A stretch of 64,000 nt of DNA from Ochrobactrum sp. RH2CCR150 (GCA_014138095.1 JACGXE010000009.1:109941-173940), one strand, 5' to 3'; shown: positions 53,177 to 62,294, counted from the stretch's first letter. Numbers and translations are program-made. The notes: a model not told the origin generated them from the letters alone.

Positions 53177-54580
53177 TTGACAAATGAAAATACGGGCGGC
53201 TTTGCCGCTCTTGGCGTCACCGGCGTTTTGCTCAAGGGCGTAGAAGCTGCTGGCATGACCGAACCGAAGCCGATCCAGACGCAGGCGATCCCGCCGCAGC
53301 TGGAAGGCAAGGACATTCTCGGTATTGCGCAGACCGGCTCGGGCAAGACTGCTGCTTTCAGCCTGCCGATCCTGCAAAAGATCATCGGTCTTGGCGACAA
53401 GCGCCGTCCGAAGACAGCGCGCGCGCTTGTTCTGGCGCCGACCCGCGAACTGGCCGTCCAGATCGAACAGACGATCCGCAACGTTTCCAAGACCGCGCAT
53501 ATCTCGACCGCGCTCGTGCTTGGTGGCGTATCGAAGCTGACGCAGATCAAGCGTATCGCGCCCGGCATTGACGTACTGATTGCAACGCCGGGCCGTCTGA
53601 CGGATCTGATGCGAGACGGTCTGGTTGACCTGTCGCAGACCCGCTGGCTGGTGCTCGATGAAGCCGATCGCATGCTCGACATGGGTTTCATCAATGATGT
53701 GAAGCGTATTGCGAAGGCAACCCATGCCGACCGTCAGACCGCACTTTTCTCCGCAACCATGCCGAAGGAAATTGCAGCGCTCGCAGGCAGCCTGCTTCGT
53801 GATCCGGTTCGTGTGGAAGTTGCACCGCAGGGCACCACGGCTGCCGAAATCACCCAGGTTGTGCATCCTGTGCCGACCAAGGAAAAGCGTCGTCTTCTGT
53901 CGGCTCTGCTGGCGGATAAGAACATGCGTTCGGTTATCGTCTTCACCCGCACCAAGCATGGTGCCGATGCGGTCGTGCGCCACCTTGAACGTGACAAGTT
54001 CGACGTTGCTGCCATTCACGGCAACAAGTCGCAGAATGCCCGCCAGCGCGCGCTGAACGGCTTCCGCGATGGCACGTTGCGCATTCTGGTTGCAACCGAT
54101 ATTGCCGCGCGCGGTATCGATGTTCCCGGCATCAGCCATGTGGTCAACTACGACCTCCCGGACGAGCCGGAAACTTACGTACACCGTATCGGCCGCACGG
54201 GGCGCAATGGCGCCAGCGGCGCTTCGATCACCCTGTACGATCAGGCGACCGAAGACTCGAAGCTGCGCGCAGTGGAACGCGTGACCCGCACCAAGCTTCC
54301 GATCAAGGATGCTCCGGTCAAGCTTGCACCGGCACCAGCAGCAGCGCCGCGCATTTCGATTGTGGGTGAGGACAAGCCGCAGAAGACGCAGCATCGCAAG
54401 GGTCCGTCGCCGCAGCAGCATCGTCGTCCAGCGCAGAAGCCGGGCGAACATCGTGCAGGCAACCACGCTTCCGCAAGTGGCCATGCCAATGCGACTGGCG
54501 AAGCCGCACCGAAGGCAAAGCGTCCATTTCGTCGCAAGCGCCGTAACGGTAATGGCGGCGGTGGACAGCGCGCTGCATAA
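53177..54580 (+). CDS. DEAD-box RNA helicase (second copy)
   Basis: A 467-residue RNA helicase related to the gene at 3120. It has Walker A AQTGSGKT (51-58), APTREL (87-92), DEAD (161-164), SAT, HRIGRTGRNG, and a basic tail (HRRPAQKPGEHRA, KAKRPFRRKRRNGNGGGG) rich in Arg/Gly. The start is TTG at 53177 (MTNENTGGFAALGV) after AAAGAG; an upstream TTG at 53102 is also open and the first in-frame ATG is at residue 27. Two paralogous helicases with non-ATG starts is a noteworthy feature. A terminator follows. Confidence 0.9.
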   Translation: MTNENTGGFAALGVTGVLLKGVEAAGMTEPKPIQTQAIPPQLEGKDILGIAQTGSGKTAAFSLPILQKIIGLGDKRRPKTARALVLAPTRELAVQIEQTIRNVSKTAHISTALVLGGVSKLTQIKRIAPGIDVLIATPGRLTDLMRDGLVDLSQTRWLVLDEADRMLDMGFINDVKRIAKATHADRQTALFSATMPKEIAALAGSLLRDPVRVEVAPQGTTAAEITQVVHPVPTKEKRRLLSALLADKNMRSVIVFTRTKHGADAVVRHLERDKFDVAAIHGNKSQNARQRALNGFRDGTLRILVATDIAARGIDVPGISHVVNYDLPDEPETYVHRIGRTGRNGASGASITLYDQATEDSKLRAVERVTRTKLPIKDAPVKLAPAPAAAPRISIVGEDKPQKTQHRKGPSPQQHRRPAQKPGEHRAGNHASASGHANATGEAAPKAKRPFRRKRRNGNGGGGQRAA

Positions 54581-54602
54581 CCGTTTTCGGAACATCTTTT
54601 AC

Positions 54603-54635
54603 AAAAGCCGCCAATTTCGGGCGGCTTTTTCTTTT
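54603..54635 (+). terminator. Intrinsic terminator after the second helicase gene
   Basis: AAAAGCCGCC and GGCGGCTTTT pair; a T-run follows. Confidence 0.9.
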
Positions 54636-54762
54636 GAACAGACATTTTGTGGATTGAGTTTGCCGGTTGGCGTGGAAAATTATTCCATCCTTCCTTGAAG
54701 GGCAGGGCAGTTCCTCATACTTTCCGGGCAAACAGCTCGGCCAAAGATGAAGGATGGAAGCT

Positions 54763-55791
54763 ATGCTCCAATCGGTTCTAGACGCAATTGGTAACACGCC
54801 ATTGATTCGTCTCAAGAAGGCTTCCGAAATCACCGGTTGCGAGATTTACGGCAAGGCTGAATTCCTCAATCCGGGACAGTCGGTCAAGGATCGTGCAGCG
54901 CTTTATATTATCCGTGATGCAGAGAAACGCGGCTTGCTTCGTCCGGGCGGTGTCATCGTTGAGGGCACGGCAGGCAATACCGGCATCGGCCTGACCCTCG
55001 TCGCCAAGGCGCTCGGCTATCGCACGGTGATCGTCATTCCGGAAACGCAAAGCCAGGAAAAGAAGGATGCGCTGCGTCTGCTGGGTGCAGAACTGATCGA
55101 AGTTCCGGCTGCGCCTTATCGCAATCCCAACAACTATGTGCGCCTGTCGGGGCGGCTGGCTGAACAGCTTGCCAAAACCGAGCCGAATGGCGCGATCTGG
55201 GCCAACCAGTTCGATAACCCGATCAATCGTCAGGCGCATATCGAAACCACTGCGCCTGAGATCTGGCGCGATACCAACGGCAAGGTCGACGGTTTCGTGG
55301 CGGCGGTCGGATCAGGCGGCACACTCGTCGGGACTGCTTTCGGCCTGAAGGATCACAATCCTGATATCAAGATCGGGCTCGCTGACCCCTATGGTGCGGC
55401 GCTCTATTCCTATTACACGACCGGCGAATTGAAATCGGAAGGCGATTCGATCACGGAGGGCATCGGGCAGGGGCGTATAACGGCCAATCTGGAAGGGTTT
55501 ACGCCTGATTTCTCCTATCGCATTGCGGATGCCGATGCGCTCGATGTCGTGTTCGATCTCGTGGAGAATGAGGGGCTTTGCCTCGGCGGCTCTTCCGGCA
55601 TCAATATTGCCGGTGCGATCCGGCTTGCAAAAGATCTCGGTCCGGGCCACACAATTGTGACGGTGCTTTGCGACTATGGTAATCGTTACCAGTCGAAAAT
55701 GTTCAATCCATCCTTCCTGCGCGGCAAGAACCTGCCGGTGCCGGGCTGGCTGGAAACCATAACCGAAATAGACATCCCATTCGAGGAATAA
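54763..55791 (+). CDS. cysK: Cysteine synthase A
   Basis: PLP enzyme making cysteine from O-acetylserine and sulfide. The 342-residue protein has the PLP lysine in NPGQSVKDRAAL (Lys42), the GTAGNTGIG loop (69-77) and the GSGGTLVGTA substrate loop. ATG at 54763 (MLQSVLDAIGNTP) has GGA nearby; an in-frame ATG at 54754 is possible. It begins a four-gene run with alaX, sseA and a GNAT gene, spaced 4, 19 and 2 bases apart, so they are likely one transcript. Confidence 0.94.
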   Translation: MLQSVLDAIGNTPLIRLKKASEITGCEIYGKAEFLNPGQSVKDRAALYIIRDAEKRGLLRPGGVIVEGTAGNTGIGLTLVAKALGYRTVIVIPETQSQEKKDALRLLGAELIEVPAAPYRNPNNYVRLSGRLAEQLAKTEPNGAIWANQFDNPINRQAHIETTAPEIWRDTNGKVDGFVAAVGSGGTLVGTAFGLKDHNPDIKIGLADPYGAALYSYYTTGELKSEGDSITEGIGQGRITANLEGFTPDFSYRIADADALDVVFDLVENEGLCLGGSSGINIAGAIRLAKDLGPGHTIVTVLCDYGNRYQSKMFNPSFLRGKNLPVPGWLETITEIDIPFEE

Positions 55792-55795
55792 AACA

Positions 55796-56539
55796 ATGGC
55801 CTATGAGACCGATGCGCTTTTCCGTGAAGATTCCTATCTTTCAACGGCGGAGGGCAAGGTTCTCGCCATTACCGAGACTGGCGGTATTATTCTCGACCAG
55901 ACAAATTTCTACGCGACCTCCGGCGGACAGCCGGGGGATATCGGTTTTTTTGAGCGCGCCGATGGATCGCGGATCGAAATCGCAGCCACCGTTACCGGTG
56001 AAACCAAGAATGAAATCGTCCATATGCCAGCCGAAGGGCAGGCAGCACCAACAGTCGGTGAAACGCTCGTTCTGCATATTGATTGGCCGCGCCGCTATAA
56101 GCTGATGCGTATGCACACTGCCTGTCATCTTTTGTCCGTCGCCTGTCCGTTCCCGATCACCGGTGCGGCAGTCGGCGAAGATGAAAGCCGTGTCGACTTT
56201 GATCTGCCAGATCCGACCTATACGAAGGAATTCGTGACCGAAAAGATCATGGAGCTGGTCAAAGCCAATGATCCTGTTTCGATCAACTGGATCAGCGATG
56301 AAGAATTCCTCGCCAACCCCGATATTGTGAAATCGAAGAATGTTCGTCCGCCCGTCGGGCTTGGCCGCATTCGGCTTGTTGCGATTGGTGAAAATGGTTC
56401 GGTGGATTCCCAGCCATGCGGCGGCACCCATGTGTCCGAAACGCAGGAAGTGGGCGAAATTCACATTGGCAAGATCGAGAAGAAGGGCAAGGAAAACCGC
56501 CGTTTCCGCATTCGTTTCGGCGCCTTGCCAGAAGCTTGA
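55796..56539 (+). CDS. Alanyl-tRNA editing protein AlaX
   Basis: Free-standing editing domain that hydrolyses mischarged Ser-tRNA(Ala) or Gly-tRNA(Ala). The 247-residue AlaX-M type protein has the zinc motif HTACH (107-111) and the distal CGGTH (Cys208, His212). The N-terminal beta-barrel segment (TNFYATSGGQPGDIG) is typical. It lies four bases after cysK, so it is translated together with a serine/cysteine gene; this fits a role in serine misacylation. Confidence 0.9.
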   Translation: MAYETDALFREDSYLSTAEGKVLAITETGGIILDQTNFYATSGGQPGDIGFFERADGSRIEIAATVTGETKNEIVHMPAEGQAAPTVGETLVLHIDWPRRYKLMRMHTACHLLSVACPFPITGAAVGEDESRVDFDLPDPTYTKEFVTEKIMELVKANDPVSINWISDEEFLANPDIVKSKNVRPPVGLGRIRLVAIGENGSVDSQPCGGTHVSETQEVGEIHIGKIEKKGKENRRFRIRFGALPEA

Positions 56540-56558
56540 GCATTTGAGGAGCATGATC

Positions 56559-57413
56559 ATGGCTGAGAAGAGCGCATTTGTCGTTTCACGCGACTGGCTG
56601 AAAGAACGCGTCGGACAACCGGGAGTAGCGATTGTAGATGCGTCCTGGTATCTGCCCGCCGCGGGTCGCAACGGCCTGGAGGAATATCATGCAGCGCATA
56701 TTCCGGGCGCGGTCTTCTTCGATCAGGATGTGATCGCCGACAAGGACTCCGGTCTCCCTCACACTTTGCCATCGCCGGAACTCTTCGCGCAGCATGTCGG
56801 CGCGATGGGCATCACCGCCGACGAGACGATCATCGTCTATGACGGCCCCGGCATATTCGCCGCACCGCGCGTCTGGTGGATGTTCCGCGTGATGGGCGCC
56901 AAGAATGTATTCGTTCTTGATGGCGGCTTCGACGGATGGAAAGCAGCAGGTTATCCCGTGACCGGCGAGCCGACGAAGATTGCAGCCTCGCTATTCACGC
57001 CTGCTTTCGATCAGGCTGGCGTTGTTGCTTTCCCGGAAATGCGGGAGATCGTCGATGAGCGTCGCGCGCAGGTTGCCGATGCGCGGGCCGCCGGACGATT
57101 TACCGGACGGGATGCCGAACCGCGTGCGGGCATGCGTTCCGGTCACATGCCGGGCGCGCGCAACGTTCCTGTCGGCACGCTATCGGAGAATGGCGAGCTG
57201 AGAGATCTGGATAGTCTGCGTGCGATTTTCGACAAGGCAGGCGTCGATCTCGCCAAGCCAGTCGTCACAAGCTGCGGTTCCGGCGTCACAGCGGCGGTCA
57301 TCATGCTTGCGCTGGCCTCGCTCGGCCATAAGGATAACCGGCTCTATGACGGTTCCTGGAGCGAATGGGGCAGCAGGCAGGATACGCCGGTGGTGACGGG
57401 CGAAGCCGACTGA
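56559..57413 (+). CDS. sseA: 3-mercaptopyruvate sulfurtransferase
   Basis: Two-domain rhodanese that transfers sulfane sulfur, using 3-mercaptopyruvate formed from cysteine. The 284-residue protein has two rhodanese repeats; the active-site loop is CGSGVTA (Cys239) in the second, typical of mercaptopyruvate sulfurtransferases rather than thiosulfate rhodaneses. The start is ATG at 56559 (MAEKSAFVVSRDWL) with GAGGA eight bases upstream. It lies 19 bases after alaX. Confidence 0.92.
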   Translation: MAEKSAFVVSRDWLKERVGQPGVAIVDASWYLPAAGRNGLEEYHAAHIPGAVFFDQDVIADKDSGLPHTLPSPELFAQHVGAMGITADETIIVYDGPGIFAAPRVWWMFRVMGAKNVFVLDGGFDGWKAAGYPVTGEPTKIAASLFTPAFDQAGVVAFPEMREIVDERRAQVADARAAGRFTGRDAEPRAGMRSGHMPGARNVPVGTLSENGELRDLDSLRAIFDKAGVDLAKPVVTSCGSGVTAAVIMLALASLGHKDNRLYDGSWSEWGSRQDTPVVTGEAD

Positions 57414-57415
57414 TC

Positions 57416-57940
57416 ATGGTCGACAAACTTACAGCCCGCATTACGCATCTGGAAATGCAGACGCGACCGTCGCTTTCCGTGCCGGTTCCGTCTGGCGTGA
57501 GGCTCGCCATCATGCGGGCCAGCGACATGCCAGTGCATTTCTATCGCTATCTTTATGAGCAGGTCGGTCGGCAGCATCACTGGATGATGCGCCGGGTGCA
57601 AAGCGATGCGGAAGTGGCCAGCATTATCCACGCGGATACGAGTGCAATCCACGTGCTTTACGCGGATGGCAATCCCGCTGGCTTTGTGGAACTGGATCTG
57701 ACAGCGATGCCGGAAACGGCTGAAATCCTCTATTTCGGTCTGATGGCCGATTTTCAGGGGCGGGGGCTGGGCAAGTTCTTCCTCAGCGAAGCAATTTCCG
57801 CCGCCTGGGCTCATGGACCGCAGAAGGTTACCATCCATACCAATACGCTGGACAGTCCGCGCGCATTGCAGCTCTATCAGAAAATGGGCTTTGTTCCGGT
57901 CGGGTGGTCTGAGGAAGAAGTCACGCCGTGGGTAGACTAA
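57416..57940 (+). CDS. GNAT-family N-acetyltransferase
   Basis: A 174-residue acetyltransferase with the acetyl-CoA motif (Q/R-x-x-G-x-G) in DFQGRGLGKFFLSEAISAAW (about 116-135) and the LDSPRALQLYQKMGFVPVG end. ATG at 57416 is two bases after the sseA stop, so it is coupled. Substrate unknown; its place in a cysteine-related operon hints at an amino-acid or small-molecule acceptor. Confidence 0.87.
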   Translation: MVDKLTARITHLEMQTRPSLSVPVPSGVRLAIMRASDMPVHFYRYLYEQVGRQHHWMMRRVQSDAEVASIIHADTSAIHVLYADGNPAGFVELDLTAMPETAEILYFGLMADFQGRGLGKFFLSEAISAAWAHGPQKVTIHTNTLDSPRALQLYQKMGFVPVGWSEEEVTPWVD

Positions 57941-57953
57941 CGATCAGCATAAA

Positions 57954-58742
57954 TTAGCCGCGTGCCATTTCCCGGCCATTGGTGATGGAAACAACGGAAG
58001 CGCCCGCCAGTCGGGCGCTTTCTTCGTCCAGAACCACGCAATTGCGCCCGCGCTGCTTGGCCTGATAAAGGCAGCGGTCGGCACGGCTCATCACTTGCGA
58101 ATTGCTCTCGGTCTTTGGAGCAGATGCCACGCCGATGCTGATCGTCAGCGGATAGACCTGATATTCTGTCGAGTTAAAGGGCGTGCCTTCCACTTCGGTG
58201 CGGATGCGCTGCGCTACGCGCACACCCGTTTCACTACTGGCACCCGGCAAGAAGACGCAAAATTCCTCGCCACCGATACGCCCGACCAGATCGCCCTTGC
58301 GTGTCACATTCTGCAAGGCAAATGCGATCAGCTTCAATGCGCGATCGCCAGCGCTATGGCCGAATGTATCGTTGATAGCCTTGAAGTGGTCGGCGTCGAT
58401 GACCATCAGTACACCGGTTTCAATACGCGATCTGATGATTTTCATGGCGTCGAACAGCGCTTCGCGATTGAGCAATCCCGTCATGTGATCCACGCGCGCC
58501 CGAGCCTGCAATTCGACATGAGCCTTTTCAAGCTGGTTATAGGCGTCTTTCAGCTTGTTATGCTGCCGGAAAATATAGGCGAGCGACGGGAAGGCCGTGG
58601 CAATGGGAATGCCGGAACTCAGCGCCAGCGCGACAATGCCCGGCCGTTCACCAGAGAGGGCAGCAATCATCCAGGTGAGGGACACAGAAAACAACACAAC
58701 AGAAAGAGTTATCACTCCTGCTTTCCATAGCGCTGCTTTCAT
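57954..58742 (-). CDS. Membrane-anchored diguanylate cyclase (GGDEF)
   Basis: Makes cyclic di-GMP. The 262-residue protein has two N-terminal membrane segments (about 7-28 and 35-56), a short coiled coil, and a GGDEF domain with the active-site GGEEF (157-161) and the RxxD inhibitory I-site RKGD (148-151), so it is probably active and product-inhibited. It lacks an obvious sensor domain. It is convergent with the GNAT gene, 13 bases apart. Confidence 0.92.
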   Translation of the reverse strand: MKAALWKAGVITLSVVLFSVSLTWMIAALSGERPGIVALALSSGIPIATAFPSLAYIFRQHNKLKDAYNQLEKAHVELQARARVDHMTGLLNREALFDAMKIIRSRIETGVLMVIDADHFKAINDTFGHSAGDRALKLIAFALQNVTRKGDLVGRIGGEEFCVFLPGASSETGVRVAQRIRTEVEGTPFNSTEYQVYPLTISIGVASAPKTESNSQVMSRADRCLYQAKQRGRNCVVLDEESARLAGASVVSITNGREMARG

Positions 58743-59202
58743 TTCCTAACTCCCCGTCCCTGGATCAGGATTATTTAATTGTCACACGAAACCTTACGTT
58801 AAGGGAGCAATTAACTGGAGGGCTTATAAAAGCATCCGCCCGTAAGGAAAAGGTGCCAAACTGTATAATTGCAACTTTTCCACGAACAGTTTCCCGAAAG
58901 ACACAATTTAGGGTTTTATAGCCTAAGACTGATCAAGCAAATTATACTTTGGGGGGATTGGGCGAATATCGGGATTTTCGAATAATCAAACCGATAGTTG
59001 CAATGGCTAACATAAGGGAAAGCCGGAAACAACCGCCTATGGGCGACGGAGACGAGCTTTTCGAAGCGCGCAGATGGCCATAACGCTCCGAAAGAACTCG
59101 TCTCACGTCGAGAGTGTTGTCTTGCGACAAGTGCATAATTTTTGGATATTTTTCAATTACGAGCGCTCACGCAAGCCGCTCGCAACCGATGCGCGACGAT
59201 CG
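58743..59202. other. Intergenic region
   Basis: About 460 bases between the cyclase and a small membrane-protein gene. It is AT-rich in part (for example near 58855-58930), likely holding the cyclase promoter. No gene or structure was recognised. Confidence 0.5.
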
Positions 59203-59364
59203 TCAGAAAACGGCGAGATATTTCAAAAGCGAGATGATGCCGATGATGATCACAATAACTTGAGCGATCTGCTTCACCTTCGCATCAAGCGGAAGCATGT
59301 TGATGAGATAAAGCACGAGGAAGATAACAAGAATTGTTATCAGAAGGCTGATGAGGATGGACAT
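59203..59364 (-). CDS. Small hydrophobic membrane protein (53 aa)
   Basis: A 53-residue frame: MSILISLLITILVIFLVLYL, then a short loop (INMLPLDAKVKQIAQ), then a second helix (VIVIIIGIISLLKYLAVF). It resembles the Thivi_2564-family small membrane proteins that I recall from other bacteria, which have two helices with an intervening PLDxKVKQI-type loop. No clear ribosome-binding site is visible directly before the ATG. An EcfG-like promoter lies 90-110 bases upstream. Confidence 0.7.
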   Translation of the reverse strand: MSILISLLITILVIFLVLYLINMLPLDAKVKQIAQVIVIIIGIISLLKYLAVF

Positions 59365-59452
59365 AGCTTTTCTGAACCTTCCAGGAACGGCACTGGTGTT
59401 CTTTATGTCCGACGGCCGCTCCTCCAGAACGCCAGACTAACATTATACGGAA

Positions 59453-59477
59453 AACGTGGGGCAAGATTCCCAGTTCT
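59453..59477 (-). promoter_or_regulatory. EcfG-type promoter candidate upstream of the 53-aa membrane protein gene
   Basis: On the minus strand AGAAC, 16 bases, CGTT (plus strand AACG at 59453-59456 and GTTCT at 59473-59477). One mismatch to GGAAC-N16-CGTT. Confidence 0.45.
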
Positions 59478-59613
59478 ACCGCAGCATGATCGTTTCCAGT
59501 TAGAAAACGATATGCCGATTAACGTTTTGACTTGGAGAAGGTTCCGCTCGATCTGCAAGCGGGCAGGGTGACTGGTGGCCGGTTTTGAACGCCAGCCACC
59601 ACAGGCGGGGATA

Positions 59614-61107
59614 TTATCCCTGCAGCATGCTGCCGCTCTCGCGACGGCGTGTATGCCAGCTGAAGGCTTCTTCCAGAAGGTGCGGTGTGTGACCGCCACG
59701 CGCACAGGCGCGCTCGAAATAATCATTAAGCTGGTCGCGATAATCCGGATGAGCGCAATTGTCGATGATGACACGGGCACGTTCCCGCGGGGCGAGGCCG
59801 CGCAGATCGGCAAGGCCCTGTTCGGTCACCAGAATATCGACGTCGTGTTCCGTGTGGTCCACATGAGTGACCATCGGCACGATAGACGAAATGGCGCCGT
59901 TCTTGGCTTCCGATTTGCTGACGAAGATCGAGATATAAGCATTACGCGCGAAATCGCCTGAACCGCCAATACCGTTCATCATATGCGTGCCGTCGACATG
60001 GGTAGAATTCACATTGCCATAAATGTCGAATTCAAGCGCCGTGTTGATGCCGATGATACCAAGGCGACGGATGACTTCCGGGTGATTGCTGATTTCCTGC
60101 GGGCGCAGGATCAGCTTGTCGCGATAGCGGTCGATATTGTTGAAGACGCGTTCGCCAACTGCCGGGCTGAGCGTGATCGAAGCGCCAGAGGCGTAATCCA
60201 GCTTTCCAGCGTCGAAAAGCTCAAAAGTGCTGTCCTGCAGCACTTCGCTATACATGCGCAGATTGTGGAAGGGGCTATCGGCAAAGCCATTGAGCACAGC
60301 GTTTGCGATGGTGCCAATACCGGCCTGAAGAGGATTGAGCGTGAGATCGAGGCGTCCATGCGCCACTTCGTCCTTCAGGAAATCAATCAGATGGCCAGCA
60401 ATAGCGATGGTTTCGCTATCGGCGGGTTCGACTGTCGAAGCGCTGTCATTCTCCTGCGTGATGACGATACCGACGATCTTTTCGACCGGGATCGGAATGT
60501 AAGGCAGGCCAACACGGCTGTCGCAGGCCGTAACCGGGATCGGATCGCGGGTAGGGCGCTTGGTTGGAATATAGATGTCGTGCAGGCCTTCCAGCGCCAT
60601 CGGGTGGTTGAGATTGACCTCGACGATCACCTTATCGGCCAGAATAGCAAAGCTTGCCGAATTGCCGACCGAGGTGGTTGGGATGATACCGCCACTTTCG
60701 GTGATCGCCAGCGCCTCCACGACTGCGTAATCGATCGGGCCGATCTGTTTGGAACGCAGCTGCTCGACCGTTTCGGACAGATGCTGGTCGATAAACATGA
60801 CCTCGCCGCGATTGATCGCGGAACGCAGCGTGCGGTCAACCTGAAACGGCATACGGCGTGCGAGAACATGGGCTTCCGTCAGGATCTTGTCGACGTCGTG
60901 TCCCAGCGAAGCCCCGGTAATAAGGGTGATCTGAAAAGGATCGGTTGCCGCACGAGCCGCCATTGCAACTGGAACGGCCTTGGCGTCGCCGGCGCGGGTA
61001 AAGCCACTCATGCCGACGATCATGCCATCCTTAATGAGGCTGGCCGCCTGTTCCGGGGTAATAATCTTGTCTCGCAGCGAAGCGTTTCGAATGCGTGCTT
61101 CCAACAT
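59614..61107 (-). CDS. Acetyl-CoA hydrolase / succinyl-CoA:acetate CoA-transferase
   Basis: A 497-residue enzyme of the acetyl-CoA hydrolase/transferase (Ach1/AarC) family. It shows GMSGFTRAGDAKAVPVAMA (31-50), ITESGGIIPTTSVGNSA, and the GIGGSGDFARNAY motif. It moves CoA between acetate and succinate, helping acetate handling and the TCA cycle. The choice between hydrolase and CoA-transferase cannot be made from sequence alone. It is a single gene. Confidence 0.9.
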   Translation of the reverse strand: MLEARIRNASLRDKIITPEQAASLIKDGMIVGMSGFTRAGDAKAVPVAMAARAATDPFQITLITGASLGHDVDKILTEAHVLARRMPFQVDRTLRSAINRGEVMFIDQHLSETVEQLRSKQIGPIDYAVVEALAITESGGIIPTTSVGNSASFAILADKVIVEVNLNHPMALEGLHDIYIPTKRPTRDPIPVTACDSRVGLPYIPIPVEKIVGIVITQENDSASTVEPADSETIAIAGHLIDFLKDEVAHGRLDLTLNPLQAGIGTIANAVLNGFADSPFHNLRMYSEVLQDSTFELFDAGKLDYASGASITLSPAVGERVFNNIDRYRDKLILRPQEISNHPEVIRRLGIIGINTALEFDIYGNVNSTHVDGTHMMNGIGGSGDFARNAYISIFVSKSEAKNGAISSIVPMVTHVDHTEHDVDILVTEQGLADLRGLAPRERARVIIDNCAHPDYRDQLNDYFERACARGGHTPHLLEEAFSWHTRRRESGSMLQG

Positions 61108-61540
61108 CTATACTCTACCTTCTATCCCATCCAGCCAGCGGGCCGGGAATGCCCGTTTGATGAGCGTTATGACCAGGAACTGGTCAAAAACGCGAGTGCT
61201 GGAACCCGTGTTGGGTCATACAACATGTACACGACGATTACATGCTGCTTTGGTCTTAGACCGTTCCACGCTCCAAACACGTTTCAGTCATTCTCACGAT
61301 GCGGGCAATGAGGGAATGATTTTAATCAAGCGCAGAATTTGTCAATCGTTGATGAGATCGACTGCATGAGCAGCCATACGGGCAGGGTGCATTTCCGTTG
61401 CCAAAAACACCGAGGCAGCGGCAATTCTTCAACGTGCATTATGAGGTAATGCTTAAATTTATACAGTATAGTTGATATATAAATGTAAATCTGTAATCAT
61501 ATTATCCGATTACCAGTCGAATTTATAATCGGATGGGAAT
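61108..61540. other. Intergenic region upstream of the broken channel gene
   Basis: About 430 bases. The final 100 are strongly AT-rich and contain ATCCGATT (61504-61511) and AATCGGAT (61527-61534), a perfect inverted repeat whose second arm overlaps the ribosome-binding site of the following gene. Confidence 0.5.
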
Positions 61541-62194
61541 ATGTTTTTGTTATTAGTTTATAATTTGAAATATAAGATTTTATCCGTTCTCATTTTTATT
61601 ACGTTTCTATCGGCTTTTTCGCGAGTCGCTAATGCGCAAGGGCCGACCGAACCATCAAAGCCGGTGCAAGTTGGCGTCTATGTCAGCGAACCCTTCGTGA
61701 ATAATGAAGGCAATGGCTATTCCGGCATGGCGATTGATATCTGGCAAAACATCGCCGCGCGTCTCGATATTACGTCGCATTATGTGGAATACCCGAACTA
61801 CAGCGACCTCATGAAGGCCGTTTCGGAAGGCAAGATTGATGCAGCTGTCACCAATCTCACAATCACGGAAAACCGCGCTGAAATCGCCGATTTTACCTAT
61901 CCATGGTTTGATGCCGGTCTGCGTATCTTGGTGCATACCAAGGCCGGGACTGGATGGGATGACCTAATCGGTCGTCTCAATCGGGCTGGCCATCTGAACA
62001 CCTATGTCTGGATTCTGGGCATCCTTCTGGCGGCAACACTGCTTTTAACGCTGTTCGACAGGCACTTTGACCAGAATTTTCCAAAACGATGGCGAGAAGG
62101 GCTGGCGGAGAGCTTTTATCATAATGAGAGAGAACAGCTCAAGCTAACCGCTGGTATGCGATCGATCCGACGTCGTTCGATAACACCGATTTGA
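61541..62194 (+). pseudogene. Truncated glutamate-receptor-like ion channel gene
   Basis: The first 190 residues resemble a prokaryotic glutamate-receptor-like potassium channel: a signal peptide (about 1-32), the first binding-protein lobe (VQVGVYVSEPFVNNEGNGYSGMAIDIW), and one membrane helix (TYVWILGILLAATLLLTLF, about 150-168). It then reads REGLAESFYH, just before the selectivity filter, and continues into unrelated codons to a stop. The pore helix, second membrane segment and second binding lobe are missing. Real similarity ends near 62119. It was most likely broken by mobile DNA next to it. Confidence 0.75.
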
Positions 62195-62294
62195 AGTAGG
62201 TCGCATATCGATGTCGTTTGCAGTTACTCGCTTGTTGAAACCACCACAAGTCGAGCTTCAAGCTAGAACCCACCCTAAGCCTACGCATTGTGGC

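Noticed and set aside
52865..54595. 576-residue open frame opposite the second helicase
   Set aside because: Same reasons: antisense to a clear gene and biased composition.
59983..61311. 442-residue open frame antisense to the CoA-transferase gene
   Set aside because: It mirrors the conserved enzyme and has no start signal or domain.
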